Below are positions 44,894 to 52,546 of a DNA stretch of 64,000 nt, piece by piece. The notes below the pieces were generated by a model. That model was given only the letters and a program-made list of their open reading frames with translations, did no database searches and was not told the DNA's origin. Every line of letters starts with the position of its first letter. The stretch's first letter is position 1. A program made the position numbers and the translations under genes. The DNA is from Streptomyces pyxinae (GTDB lineage Bacteria; Actinomycetota; Actinomycetes; Streptomycetales; Streptomycetaceae), in assembly GCF_024756275.1 (NCBI RefSeq), contig NZ_JANUGQ010000024.1, forward strand, positions 1 through 64,000. Reading direction: 5' to 3'.

Positions 44894-46492
44894 TCACCTC
44901 TCCTTCTGCAGTACGGACAGCGCGGCGATCAGTTCGGCCTGGGGGTCGGGGGCGATGTCCAGCCTCTGGAGAGGGGCGAGGCGGCGCTGCCGCTCCTCCC
45001 GCAGGATCCGGTCCAGATAGCCGGCGACCAGCTCGGTGCCCCGGTCCCGCAGCCGCAGCGCGCTCTGGGCGCCGAGCAGTTCGGCGAGCCGCTCCCCCGC
45101 GCTCCGGGTGCGGCGCCCGCCGAGCAGCGCGGCCGCGAGCAGGGCCGCCACCGTGTCGGTGTCGGGTGCCGGGGTGCGCTCGGTGCGGTGCGTCTCGTCG
45201 TCGGCCAGCTCCTCCAGGACCCGCCGCCAGCGCCGTACGGCCATCCCGATCCGCTCGGCGGACTCCGGGTCGGGGCCGCTCGGCAGCCCGTCGCGGACCC
45301 CGCCGGCCGCCGGTTCGCGCAGCCAGACCTCCCGGACCCGTTCGTCGGCGGCGGCGACCGCGCACTGGAGCAGGGCGGCCAGCGACTCCGCGAGGGCGTC
45401 CAGCAGTTCGCTCGCCGTGCAGTCGCGGGGCCAGCAGCGCCAGCGGGTGCGCGCGTCGCCCGCGAGGACCGCGCCGCGCCGCAGTTCCTGGCGGACCCGG
45501 TCGCCCTCGGCGGCGTACGCCTGGTCGACGGCGCCGGTGAGCCGGACGGCGGCGGCGTACTGCGCGGCGACGGCGGAGGCCAGGCCGGGCAGCCGGGCGC
45601 CGAGCGAGTCGATGACGCCGCGCGCGGTGCGGGAGACGGCCTGCTGCCGGGCGGCCGGATCCTGCGCCCGGTGCGCCAGCCAGGTGCGCAGCGCGACCAC
45701 GGCGGAGTCGGGCAGCAGCCCGCTGCCGCCGCCCGCCGACTCGGGCAGCTCCGGGACGGTGAAGCGGGGTACGGCGCCGAGCCCGGCCCGCACCAGCAGC
45801 GCCTCGTACTGCCGGGAGACCTCGGTGAGCACCTGGTGCGGCACCCGGTCGAGCACGGTGACCAGCGTGGCGTCGTACTCCTTGGCGGTACGGAGCAGAT
45901 GCCAGGGCACCGCGTCGGCGTACCGGGACGCGGTGGTGACCATCACCCAGACGTCGGCCGCGCAGATCAGTTCGGCGGCCAGGTCGCGGCTGTCCACCAC
46001 GAGGGAGTCGATGTCGGGCGCGTCGAGCAGCGCGAGCCCGCGCGGCAGGGTGTCGGCGGTCTCGACGCGCAGCGTCCGTTCCCAGGCCCCGGGGGCCGGG
46101 TCCTCGGGGGCCTCGGCCGGCCGGACCCGGGTGAGCTGGGGCAGCACCCGCATGTCCGCGAACCAGGGGTGGTCCTCGGGGTGGCAGACCAGGACCGGGG
46201 TCCGGGTGGTGGGCCGCAGCACCCCGGCCTCGCTGACCCGCCTGCCGACAAGGGAGTTGACCAGCGTGGACTTCCCGGCTCCGGTGGAGCCGCCGACGAC
46301 GACGAGCAGCGGCGCCTCGGGGTCCTTGAGCCGGGGCACCAGATAGTTGTCGAGCTGGGCGAGCAGTTCGGCCCGGGTCTGCCGCGCGCGCGGCGCGCCG
46401 GGCAAGGGGAGGGGCAGACGCACGGCGGCGACACGGTCGCGCAGGGCGGAGAGTGCGTCGATGAGCTGAGGCCGTACGTCCAAGGTCACCAC
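44894..46492 (-). CDS. dynA: Dynamin-like GTPase
   Basis: A 532-residue GTPase with the P-loop GGSTGAGKSTLVNSLVG, switch text LRPTTRTPVLVCH, LLDAPDIDSLVVD (G3) and TVLDRVP (G4). The remainder is long helices without membrane segments. It ends only a few nucleotides before the second GTPase gene, and both probably act together at the division site, the pattern of Streptomyces DynA/DynB (inferred). The start is one of two adjacent GTG codons (46492 or 46489), with a poor ribosome site. Confidence 0.8.
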   Translation of the reverse strand: MVTLDVRPQLIDALSALRDRVAAVRLPLPLPGAPRARQTRAELLAQLDNYLVPRLKDPEAPLLVVVGGSTGAGKSTLVNSLVGRRVSEAGVLRPTTRTPVLVCHPEDHPWFADMRVLPQLTRVRPAEAPEDPAPGAWERTLRVETADTLPRGLALLDAPDIDSLVVDSRDLAAELICAADVWVMVTTASRYADAVPWHLLRTAKEYDATLVTVLDRVPHQVLTEVSRQYEALLVRAGLGAVPRFTVPELPESAGGGSGLLPDSAVVALRTWLAHRAQDPAARQQAVSRTARGVIDSLGARLPGLASAVAAQYAAAVRLTGAVDQAYAAEGDRVRQELRRGAVLAGDARTRWRCWPRDCTASELLDALAESLAALLQCAVAAADERVREVWLREPAAGGVRDGLPSGPDPESAERIGMAVRRWRRVLEELADDETHRTERTPAPDTDTVAALLAAALLGGRRTRSAGERLAELLGAQSALRLRDRGTELVAGYLDRILREERQRRLAPLQRLDIAPDPQAELIAALSVLQKER

Positions 46493-46825
46493 ATGCGAAG
46501 AATGCCCAAATTTCTTATTTTTTTGAAGCGTATGGACGTCTCTGCGCGCCGATATCCCCTCATGCGCGCAGAACGGGCGCCGAGGACAGGGGAGCCGGCC
46601 GGGACGAGACGGCCCCGGGCATAACGAGTGCACAACACCCGGCCCGGGAGAGGCGAAAAGCGCTGCATAAATCGCACCTGCCTGCGATTATCGTTCCGCT
46701 TCACCGAACCTCCACATCGTGCCACGGAGGTGAAGCGACCGGGCCAAGGCGAGCGGAGCCCTATCCTTGACCCCGGCGATGTCACGGCCCCCCACCGGGC
46801 CGCCCGGCCCCACCGGCCACCACCG
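46493..46825. promoter_or_regulatory. Divergent region between dynA and tRNA-Arg
   Basis: These 333 nt are expected to carry the dynA promoter (minus) and the tRNA promoter (plus). An AT-rich patch lies at 46500-46530. Small inverted repeats TCGCA-N6-TGCGA (about 46673-46688) and CTTCACC...GGTGAAG (about 46700-46736) are visible. No promoter can be fixed with confidence. Confidence 0.4.
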
Positions 46826-46898
46826 GCCCCCGTAGCTCAGTGGATAGAGCAGGCGCCTTCTAAGCGCTTGGCCGCAGGTTCGAGTCCTGCCGGGGGCG
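46826..46898 (+). tRNA. tRNA-Arg (anticodon TCT)
   Basis: A 73-nt cloverleaf: acceptor GCCCCCG/CGGGGGC, D arm GCTC...GAGC, anticodon stem GGCGC/GCGCT with loop CTTCTAA (anticodon TCT, reading AGA), and T arm GCAGG-TTCGAGT-CCTGC. CCA is not encoded. A UUCG-loop terminator follows at once. Confidence 0.95.
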
Positions 46899-46908
46899 CA
46901 CAGGCCAG

Positions 46909-46931
46909 GACCCTCCTTCGGGAGGGTCTTT
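46909..46931 (+). terminator. Intrinsic terminator of tRNA-Arg
   Basis: GACCCTCC-TTCG-GGAGGGTC, an 8-bp stem with a UUCG tetraloop, is followed by TTT. Confidence 0.88.
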
Positions 46932-47998
46932 CCGCTTGCCGAGGACGATTTCCGGCCGGCGGCCACCGAGGGGGCCGCGGACGGCTCGAACCGCCCGGCC
47001 GAAAGCGGCGGCCGCCGGCGGTCGTCAGGCCCGCGCCCGGGCCGGCGCGACCGCACCGGCCCCCGGCCGCCGCATGCGTGAGTCGCGGCGCCACCGCGGG
47101 CCGGCAGGGTCTCGACACCGCGCGCCGAGCCGTGGCATGCCGGGGCGCCGCGGACGTGATCATCGGTCGGACGCGCGAAGCAGCGCCGGCGCTGGGCTCG
47201 TGGATTCCGGCCGTGCCGCCGTCCACCAGGGGCCGGGTGGGCACCGGAGGCACCCGCAGGCCCAGACGGCCCGGAACGACCTGCCGACCCGTGGCCGGAC
47301 CGGCACGGCCACGGGGAGCGCGCGGAGGGCGTGAGGCTGCTCGTAGTCCGCCGGGGGGGGCGAGCAGGGCGTCGGTGAGCAGCCGCCCGCACATGTCCCG
47401 CGAACGCCTCGCGCACCGGGTGTGGGCCAAGCGCCACCTTCGCGCGCCGCAGGCGAGCGCGACGACGGGGGCACCGTCATTCCGGCAAACACGGAGCCCG
47501 ACCATCGGTCAGCACACCGGAAAGGCCGCCAGGATCGTCTCGCGGCGGGCCTCGGGAGCGTCGCGGCCGTGCCGGTGTCGGTCGGACTGGACGCGACGAC
47601 GTTCACGGTGATGCCACGGCCCTCGGCTCCCGGGCCGGCGACCGGGCCGCCTCGGACGCGGTGCGGTGGGCCTGCCCGGCCCTCCCGGAGAGGGCGACTG
47701 GAAGGGCGGCCTGACGACGCGGCACCACCAGGCCCGCGGCATGCCACGCGCGGCGCGCGACAGGGTCGCCCCTCCCTCCCGGGTGCCCGGGCGGCGCCGA
47801 CTCCCGCTGCGCACCGCACCTTCGCGAACGTCCCCCATCCGCGCGAGGAGGAGACGCCGCACGCCCGGGTCCATCGATGTATGTGGTACCGGCTCCTCCG
47901 GTGGGCGGAGGCCGACCGTCCCGCCCCGGGCCTAGCCTGACCAGCGTTTGGCGAACCGGCCCGACACATCCGCACCGAGTTCGAGGAGATCGATCACC
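46932..47998. other. Gene-poor decay zone downstream of tRNA-Arg
   Basis: There is no intact gene in about 1.07 kb, and long open frames on the minus strand are GC-driven. Protein-like fragments on the minus strand at about 47515-47715 read as a broken short-chain dehydrogenase and are listed separately. The stretch 46932-47500 also looks like former coding sequence, but I could not name a family. Confidence 0.6.
47515..47715 (-). pseudogene. Frameshifted short-chain dehydrogenase remnant
   Basis: In order on the minus strand, three frames give SDR C-terminal motifs: GQAHRTASEAA (compare the usual QxxYTASKAA), GRGITVNVVASSPTDTGTAATL (compare ITVNVVAPGPTDT; quoted in part), and PEARRETILAAFP. 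At least two frameshifts are needed to join them, the catalytic Tyr appears lost, and the N-terminal Rossmann part is not recognisable. It is a relic of a once intact oxidoreductase. Confidence 0.5.
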
Positions 47999-48202
47999 GT
48001 GGCTCCCCCCGCCAAGCACTTCGCCGAAGGCGCTGCCGCGTTCGCCATCGGGCTCGCCCTCCGCCTCTGCGCCGCGGATGTCCACATCCCCGTCTTCACA
48101 CTCACGAAGGTGGGTGTGGTGCTGATGGCCATCGGCGGCGCAGAAATCCTCTACGGCGTGTACCGGACGGTGAGCGCCCGGAACGGAAGGGCCGGCCCCT
48201 GA
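47999..48202 (+). CDS. Small two-helix membrane protein
   Basis: A 67-residue protein with two hydrophobic helices (AAAFAIGLALRLCAADV and LTKVGVVLMAIGGAEILYGVY) and a basic end (RTVSARNGRAGP). This is the pattern of small Streptomyces membrane proteins of unknown function. GTG 47999 has GAGGAG 10 nt before it. A hairpin with 11-bp arms (48213-48223 and 48250-48260) follows. Confidence 0.72.
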   Translation: MAPPAKHFAEGAAAFAIGLALRLCAADVHIPVFTLTKVGVVLMAIGGAEILYGVYRTVSARNGRAGP

Positions 48203-48516
48203 ACGGGGCTGCCGCGCCGGCCGCGCATGTGACGAGCCATTGACTCACACGGCCGGCGCGCCGAACTCCCCAGGATCACGCCCCGGACTGGGTGGGGCAC
48301 ATGGCGGAAGGCCACGTCGACACAGTGAAATGGCCCTCTGGCGCCCCAAGCCCTTCACGCTCCTCGGCCGCGTGCCCGGGTAACCCCGCGAGGACACGCG
48401 CCCATCGCCACCCCCCTCCGCCGCCGCCGTGCGCCCGCGCCCTCACCCGTGCCTCCGGCGGGTGGCGGCGGCCGGCGAGAACGGGGCCCGGGGGTGACGG
48501 AGGCGGCGGTCGCGGT
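48203..48516. other. Intergenic region with a terminator-like hairpin
   Basis: The only structure seen is CGCGCCGGCCG (48213-48223) pairing exactly with 48250-48260 across a 26-nt loop, 10 nt after the small membrane gene. The rest to 48516 is featureless. Confidence 0.5.
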
Positions 48517-48885
48517 TCAGGCTCCGTGGACGGTCAGGACGTAGCCCTCGGGACCGGCGAAGGAGAACACCGGGCCGAAGGGGCTGTCGGTGATCGGGGT
48601 GAGGATCTCGACACCAGCCTCGGTCAGCCGCCCGTGCAGGGCCTGGGCGTCGGGGGTGGAGAACCACAGGGCGACGCCGAGGCCGGGGCGGCCGGCGTCG
48701 AGGTCGGTGCCGGGCAGCGGCTCGCGCACCGCGAAGGGGCAGGGCCTGGTGTCGAAGACGATCGCTCCGGGCGGGCTCGCGGGGGCGCGCTTCAGACCGA
48801 GGTGCCGCTCGAAGAACTCGGCGGCGGCCGCCACCTCGCGGACCTGCAGGGCTATGAAGTCGGGGCCGTCGATGCCAGCGGACAT
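48517..48885 (-). CDS. VOC-family (glyoxalase/bleomycin-resistance-like) protein
   Basis: A 122-residue protein with two beta-alpha-beta-beta-beta units: DFIALQVREVAAAAEFFERHLGL and LGVALWFSTPDAQALHGRLTEAG, ending FSFAGPEGYVLTVHGA. This is the vicinal oxygen chelate fold of dioxygenases, glyoxalases and antibiotic-binding proteins; the substrate is unknown. ATG 48885 has GGAGG 7 nt upstream. It is divergent from a MarR gene and probably controlled by it. Confidence 0.87.
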   Translation of the reverse strand: MSAGIDGPDFIALQVREVAAAAEFFERHLGLKRAPASPPGAIVFDTRPCPFAVREPLPGTDLDAGRPGLGVALWFSTPDAQALHGRLTEAGVEILTPITDSPFGPVFSFAGPEGYVLTVHGA

Positions 48886-48904
48886 GGGTGTCCTCCTCAG
48901 TTCA

Positions 48905-48957
48905 ATGTCAGAACCTTGACATATTCGACAGTAGGCGGGCGCCCTGATAGATGTCAA
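48905..48957. promoter_or_regulatory. VOC promoter and MarR operator candidate
   Basis: On the minus strand TTGACA (48957-48952) and TACTGT (48933-48928) are spaced by 18 nt, a good promoter for the VOC gene. Just downstream is the inverted repeat ATGTCA-N6-TGACAT (48905-48922). A further ATGTCA half-site lies at 48951-48956. Confidence 0.72.
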
Positions 48958-48960
48958 AGA

Positions 48961-49470
48961 ATGGACATGCACGAGGTTCCGCGCGCGGAACCGCCCCACC
49001 CCGCCCAGGACGTCTTCGAGCACGTGGGCTACCGGCTCAAGCAGGCACACGCCGCCCTGCGCGGCGCCATGGACGCGGTACTGCGCGAACACGCCCTGAC
49101 CGTGCCGCAGTACTCCTGCCTGGAAGTCCTCGCGGCCCGCCCCGGGCTGTCGAACGCGGAACTCGCGCGCGCCACCTTCGTCACCCGCCAGTCCATGAAC
49201 GTCGTTCTGCGCGGGCTCCAGAGCGCGGGGCTGCTCAGCCGCCCCGACACGGTCGCCACCGGCCGTGCCCGCCCCACGACCCTCACCGACGAGGGCCGCC
49301 GCCGTCTGCGCGCCGCCCAGAGAGACGTGTACGCCGTCGAGGCCCGTATGGTGTCCGCCCTCCCCGCCGGCCGGCTGGAAGCACTCCTGACGGACCTCGG
49401 CCGCGTCACGCGGGCCCTGCACGACGACCACCCCGACCACGCCGGTGCTCTCGGCGAGCCCGGGACCTGA
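48961..49470 (+). CDS. MarR-family transcriptional regulator
   Basis: A 169-residue winged-helix protein: LTVPQYSCLEVLAARPGLSNAELARATFVTRQSMNVVLRGLQSAGLL (quoted in part) is the HTH, and the wing carries ATGRARPTTLTDEG. It is divergent from the VOC gene and the operator-like repeat lies between them, so it probably represses both. ATG 48961 (or 48967) is the start; no strong ribosome site is visible. Confidence 0.87.
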   Translation: MDMHEVPRAEPPHPAQDVFEHVGYRLKQAHAALRGAMDAVLREHALTVPQYSCLEVLAARPGLSNAELARATFVTRQSMNVVLRGLQSAGLLSRPDTVATGRARPTTLTDEGRRRLRAAQRDVYAVEARMVSALPAGRLEALLTDLGRVTRALHDDHPDHAGALGEPGT

Positions 49471-49630
49471 TCACCGCCCGCCCCGCCGGTTCGCCCGTGC
49501 GCGCGGGGGCCCGGCCGCCCTCCGGCGCGGCGCACCACCCGGTGGAGGTCCGGGGCGGGCCGGCTCTCGTCCGGGACCACGCCCGGACGAGAGGTGACTC
49601 GTGTACATGATGCTGTGCCGGCCGCTGCGG

Positions 49631-50866
49631 CTACGGCCAGGCGGTCAGGGCGAGGACGACGTTGTGGCCGCCGAAGCCGAAGGAGTGGCTGACGGCGGTG
49701 CGTACGTCCTGGCGGCGTGGCTGTTTGGTGACGCAGTCGATGTCGAATGCGGGCGCCGGGGCCTGGAGGTTGGCGATGGGCGGGACGCGCCGGTGCTGGA
49801 TCGTCAGCACGGTGAGGGCGGCCTCGATGGCGCCGGCCGCCCCGAGGGTGTGCCCGAGGACTCCCTTGGGGCCGGTGACGCTGGGGCGGTGCGGCAGGAC
49901 GCGGGCGATGAGCCCGGCCTCGGTGGCGTCGTTGAGCGGAGTGGAGGTGCCGTGGGCGTTGACGTGGTCGACGTCGTACGGCGAGAGCCCGGCCTCGGCC
50001 AGCGCCGCCCGCAGCGCCGCCTCCGCCCCCTGCGCCCCTTCCGGCGGGGAGGTGGGGTGGAAGGCGTCGGAGGTGCTGCCGCAGCCGGCGAGCAGGGCGC
50101 GGGGCCGGGCGCCGCGCGCGGTGGCGTCGGCGACGCGTTCCAGGACGAGCACCCCGGCGCCTTCGGCCATCACGAAGCCGTCCCGGTCGGCGGCGAAGGG
50201 CCGCGACGCCCCGCCGATGTCGTCGGCCCGCTCGGACAGTGCGCCCATCCGCCAGAAGCCGACGGTGCTCAGCCGGCCGAGGGCCGCCTCGGCTCCCCCG
50301 GTCACCGCGATGTCGCAGAGATCGGCGGCGAGCAGGTCGCGGGCCACGGCGATCGCGGTGGCCCCGGAGGCGCAGGCGCTGGCGGGCGTCAGACTCACCC
50401 CGCGGGCGCCCAGGTCGATGGAGACCCCGCCCGACACCAGGTTCGGGATGATCAGGGGGATGAGGAGCGGTGAGACCATGTCCGGGCCGCGCTCCTGGAG
50501 CCGCGCCTGCTGCTCCTCCCACTTCTCCCCCCCGCCCATGCCGCAGCCGATGATCGTGGCCACCCGGGCCCCGTCCCAGGACTTCGGGTCCAGCCCCGCG
50601 TCGCGTACGGCTTCCCGGGCGGCGAGGACCGCGAACTTCTCGGCCCGGCCCATGCGCCAGGACTTGCGCCCGACGCGGCGGTCCACCTCCTCCTCCGGGA
50701 CCGGGACCCGGCAGGAGAAGTCCACCGGCAGACCGGCGAGCCGGGGGTCCGGAGCGGCCTGCGAGCGCCCGGCGCAGACCGTCGCCCACGTGGTCTCGGC
50801 GCTGTCGCCGGCCGGGGTGAACAGACCGAGCCCGGTGACGGCCACCGGTGACGTGGCCCGAGCCAT
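49631..50866 (-). CDS. Beta-ketoacyl-ACP synthase II (FabF type)
   Basis: A 411-residue KAS II condensing enzyme. The active-site Cys165 is in TPASACASGATAI, and the two histidines are in NAHGTSTPLND and GHTLGAAGAIEA, so the triad is complete. It extends ACP-bound acyl chains with malonyl-ACP. Its ATG at 50866 overlaps the ACP stop by one base. The set ACP, KAS II, KAS III-like and MmpL exporter on one strand suggests a dedicated acyl-chain pathway rather than general fatty acid synthesis. Confidence 0.92.
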   Translation of the reverse strand: MARATSPVAVTGLGLFTPAGDSAETTWATVCAGRSQAAPDPRLAGLPVDFSCRVPVPEEEVDRRVGRKSWRMGRAEKFAVLAAREAVRDAGLDPKSWDGARVATIIGCGMGGGEKWEEQQARLQERGPDMVSPLLIPLIIPNLVSGGVSIDLGARGVSLTPASACASGATAIAVARDLLAADLCDIAVTGGAEAALGRLSTVGFWRMGALSERADDIGGASRPFAADRDGFVMAEGAGVLVLERVADATARGARPRALLAGCGSTSDAFHPTSPPEGAQGAEAALRAALAEAGLSPYDVDHVNAHGTSTPLNDATEAGLIARVLPHRPSVTGPKGVLGHTLGAAGAIEAALTVLTIQHRRVPPIANLQAPAPAFDIDCVTKQPRRQDVRTAVSHSFGFGGHNVVLALTAWP

Positions 50867-51120
50867 CAGGACGCCACCGCGGCGGTGCGCAGCCGGTCCA
50901 GGTGGTCGGTGATCTCGGCGAGGGTGGTGGTCCGGACGGCGTGCTCGCTGTCGATCTTCACACCGAGCCGCTCCTCCAGGATCAGTGCGAACTCCGCCAG
51001 CGCGAGGGAGTCCAGCTCCAGCTGTTCCAGGGTGGCGTCCGGGGTCACCTCGTCCTCGGGGACGCGAAAATCGGTGATCAGGGCGGTACGGATGGTGGCG
51101 TAGGTGTCGGCGGCGTGCAT
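50866..51120 (-). CDS. Acyl carrier protein
   Basis: An 84-residue ACP with phosphopantetheine attachment at Ser38 in LELDSLALAEF. The motif is LDSL, as in acyl and polyketide carrier proteins. It is acidic and helical, of normal length. ATG 51120 has AGGAAAGG upstream. It sits between KAS III-like and KAS II genes and should carry the growing chain. Confidence 0.92.
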   Translation of the reverse strand: MHAADTYATIRTALITDFRVPEDEVTPDATLEQLELDSLALAEFALILEERLGVKIDSEHAVRTTTLAEITDHLDRLRTAAVAS

Positions 51121-51174
51121 GAACGGGCCTTTCCTCGGTTCTTGCGGTGCGGTGAGCTCTTCCGTGTCACATAC

Positions 51175-51298
51175 GGTGGCTCCCCGGTCTTGCGGTGCGG
51201 TGGCTCCCCGGTACTCGGTGCGCGGTGGCTTCCCGGTACTCGGTGCTCGGTGGCTCCCCGGTACTCAGTGCTCGGTGGCTCCGCGGTCCTTGCGGCGC
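51175..51298. repeat. Five 24-25-nt tandem repeats between KAS III and ACP genes
   Basis: Units begin at 51175, 51199, 51224, 51249 and 51274, each starting GGTGGCT and containing CCGGTACTC or CGGTCTTG. Units 2-4 differ by only two or three bases. They occupy most of the 234-nt gap inside the operon. They have no spacers and are not a CRISPR array. Confidence 0.88.
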
Positions 51299-51354
51299 GG
51301 TGCGCCCGTCGGGCGGCGGTGGGGGGACGCGTACGGTGTGCCGGGCGGGGTCGG

Positions 51355-52422
51355 TCAGAGCGGCGGGCCGGCGGGTACGGAGTCCGGGTCCCACTCCAGG
51401 AGCAGCATTCCTGCGGAGGCGCCGCCGGCGAGACCGAAGAGGGCGACCAGGTCGCCGGGGCGGAGCCGGCCGAGACGGCGGGCCTCGGCGAGCTGAAGCG
51501 GCAGGGCGGCCGTGGCGACATCGCCGTACCGGGGGAAGACCGGCACCACCTTGTCCTGCTCCACGCCGAGCGCGTCGAGGGTGGTGCGGGTGAACGGGAC
51601 GGACGGCTGGTGGACGCAGACGAGATCGAGGTCCCCGGACTTGTGCCCCAGGGCGTGCAGGGCGTCGAGCCCGTGCCGCTCCATGCCGGCGAACGAGTCG
51701 GCCAGGGCCTGGGAGTCGAACCGGACGGCGCGCGCGGTGCCACCGAGGTCGAGGGAGATGTAGGGGTTGACGGCCGTAACGGACCGCCAGCCGGCGGAGT
51801 TGGCGACGAAACTCCCGCCGAGCAGACCGGGCCGGCCGGACTCCTCGACCAGCAGGGCGGCACCGAGGTCTCCGCGGGTGAAGACGGGCATCATCAGGGC
51901 GAGTTCGTCGCGGTCCCGCACCGGAAGCCGGGAGAGCAGGCTGCTCCGCTCCCCGGTGGTCACCAGCACGCGGCTGTAACGACCCGCACCGATGAAGGAG
52001 TTGGCGATCTCCAGGGCGTTGAGCAGCCCGTTGCAGGCGTTCTTCACATCGAAGACCGGGGCGGTGACGCCGAGTTTGTCCGCCACGACATGGGCGGTGG
52101 CCGGCTCCTCCATGTCCTCGGAGGCCGAGGCGAAGATCAGCAGATCGACGGCGCCGGGGCCCAGACCCGCCTGGTCGAGGGCGCTCCGGGCGGCCGTCGC
52201 CGCCAGGTCGGAGGGCAGGGTGCCGGCCGGTGCGACGCGGCGCTCCTCCAGGCCGTACGTCTGCCGCAGGACGCCGGGCATCAGCCGGATGCCGGGGTTG
52301 CGGCGGCGTACGTCCTCCTCGACCTCCTCGGCGGTCTGCCGGCCGGCCGGCACCTCGACGGCGACCTGGCGGACGGCGGCGCACCGGAGGGCGGGCGCGA
52401 CGGCGGGCGGATGCGGGGTCAC
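51355..52422 (-). CDS. KAS III-like condensing or acyl-transferring enzyme
   Basis: A 355-residue thiolase-fold protein of the FabH family. Cys130 in VKNACNGLLNAL is the acyl-binding residue and His271 in CVHQPS the second catalytic residue. Where FabH has Asn in a GNTSAAS motif, this protein has Asp301 in YGDVATAALPL. FabH normally starts chains by joining acyl-CoA to malonyl-ACP. A Cys-His-Asp triad is, from memory, found in KAS III homologues that transfer acyl groups to alcohols (CerJ type), so that role is possible. GTG 52422 has GGGAGG 8 nt upstream. Confidence 0.88.
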   Translation of the reverse strand: MTPHPPAVAPALRCAAVRQVAVEVPAGRQTAEEVEEDVRRRNPGIRLMPGVLRQTYGLEERRVAPAGTLPSDLAATAARSALDQAGLGPGAVDLLIFASASEDMEEPATAHVVADKLGVTAPVFDVKNACNGLLNALEIANSFIGAGRYSRVLVTTGERSSLLSRLPVRDRDELALMMPVFTRGDLGAALLVEESGRPGLLGGSFVANSAGWRSVTAVNPYISLDLGGTARAVRFDSQALADSFAGMERHGLDALHALGHKSGDLDLVCVHQPSVPFTRTTLDALGVEQDKVVPVFPRYGDVATAALPLQLAEARRLGRLRPGDLVALFGLAGGASAGMLLLEWDPDSVPAGPPL

Positions 52423-52546
52423 CGGGAGCGCCTCCCGGTCCGGAGGCCGGGACGGGGGAACGCGGCAGGCCGTCCGGCGGATCGCCCCCTGGATCGTCTC
52501 GGTGCCGCCGCTCGGGGCGGGCGGAGCGGACGGGCGACGGTGGGGT

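Noticed and set aside
44833..45540. Plus-strand frames opposite the dynamin-like genes
   Set aside because: These are shadows of the minus-strand GTPases, which have complete G motifs.
46826..46898. An integrated element using the tRNA-Arg gene as attachment site
   Set aside because: No integrase and no repeat of the tRNA 3' end were seen downstream in the window.
46932..47510. A named gene in the long minus-strand frame downstream of tRNA-Arg
   Set aside because: The text (for example RRWRLAHTRCARRSRDMCGRLL) matches no family I can name, and composition alone explains the openness.
51175..51298. CRISPR or short ORF in the five-unit repeat
   Set aside because: There are no spacers, and the frames through it give only repetitive peptide.
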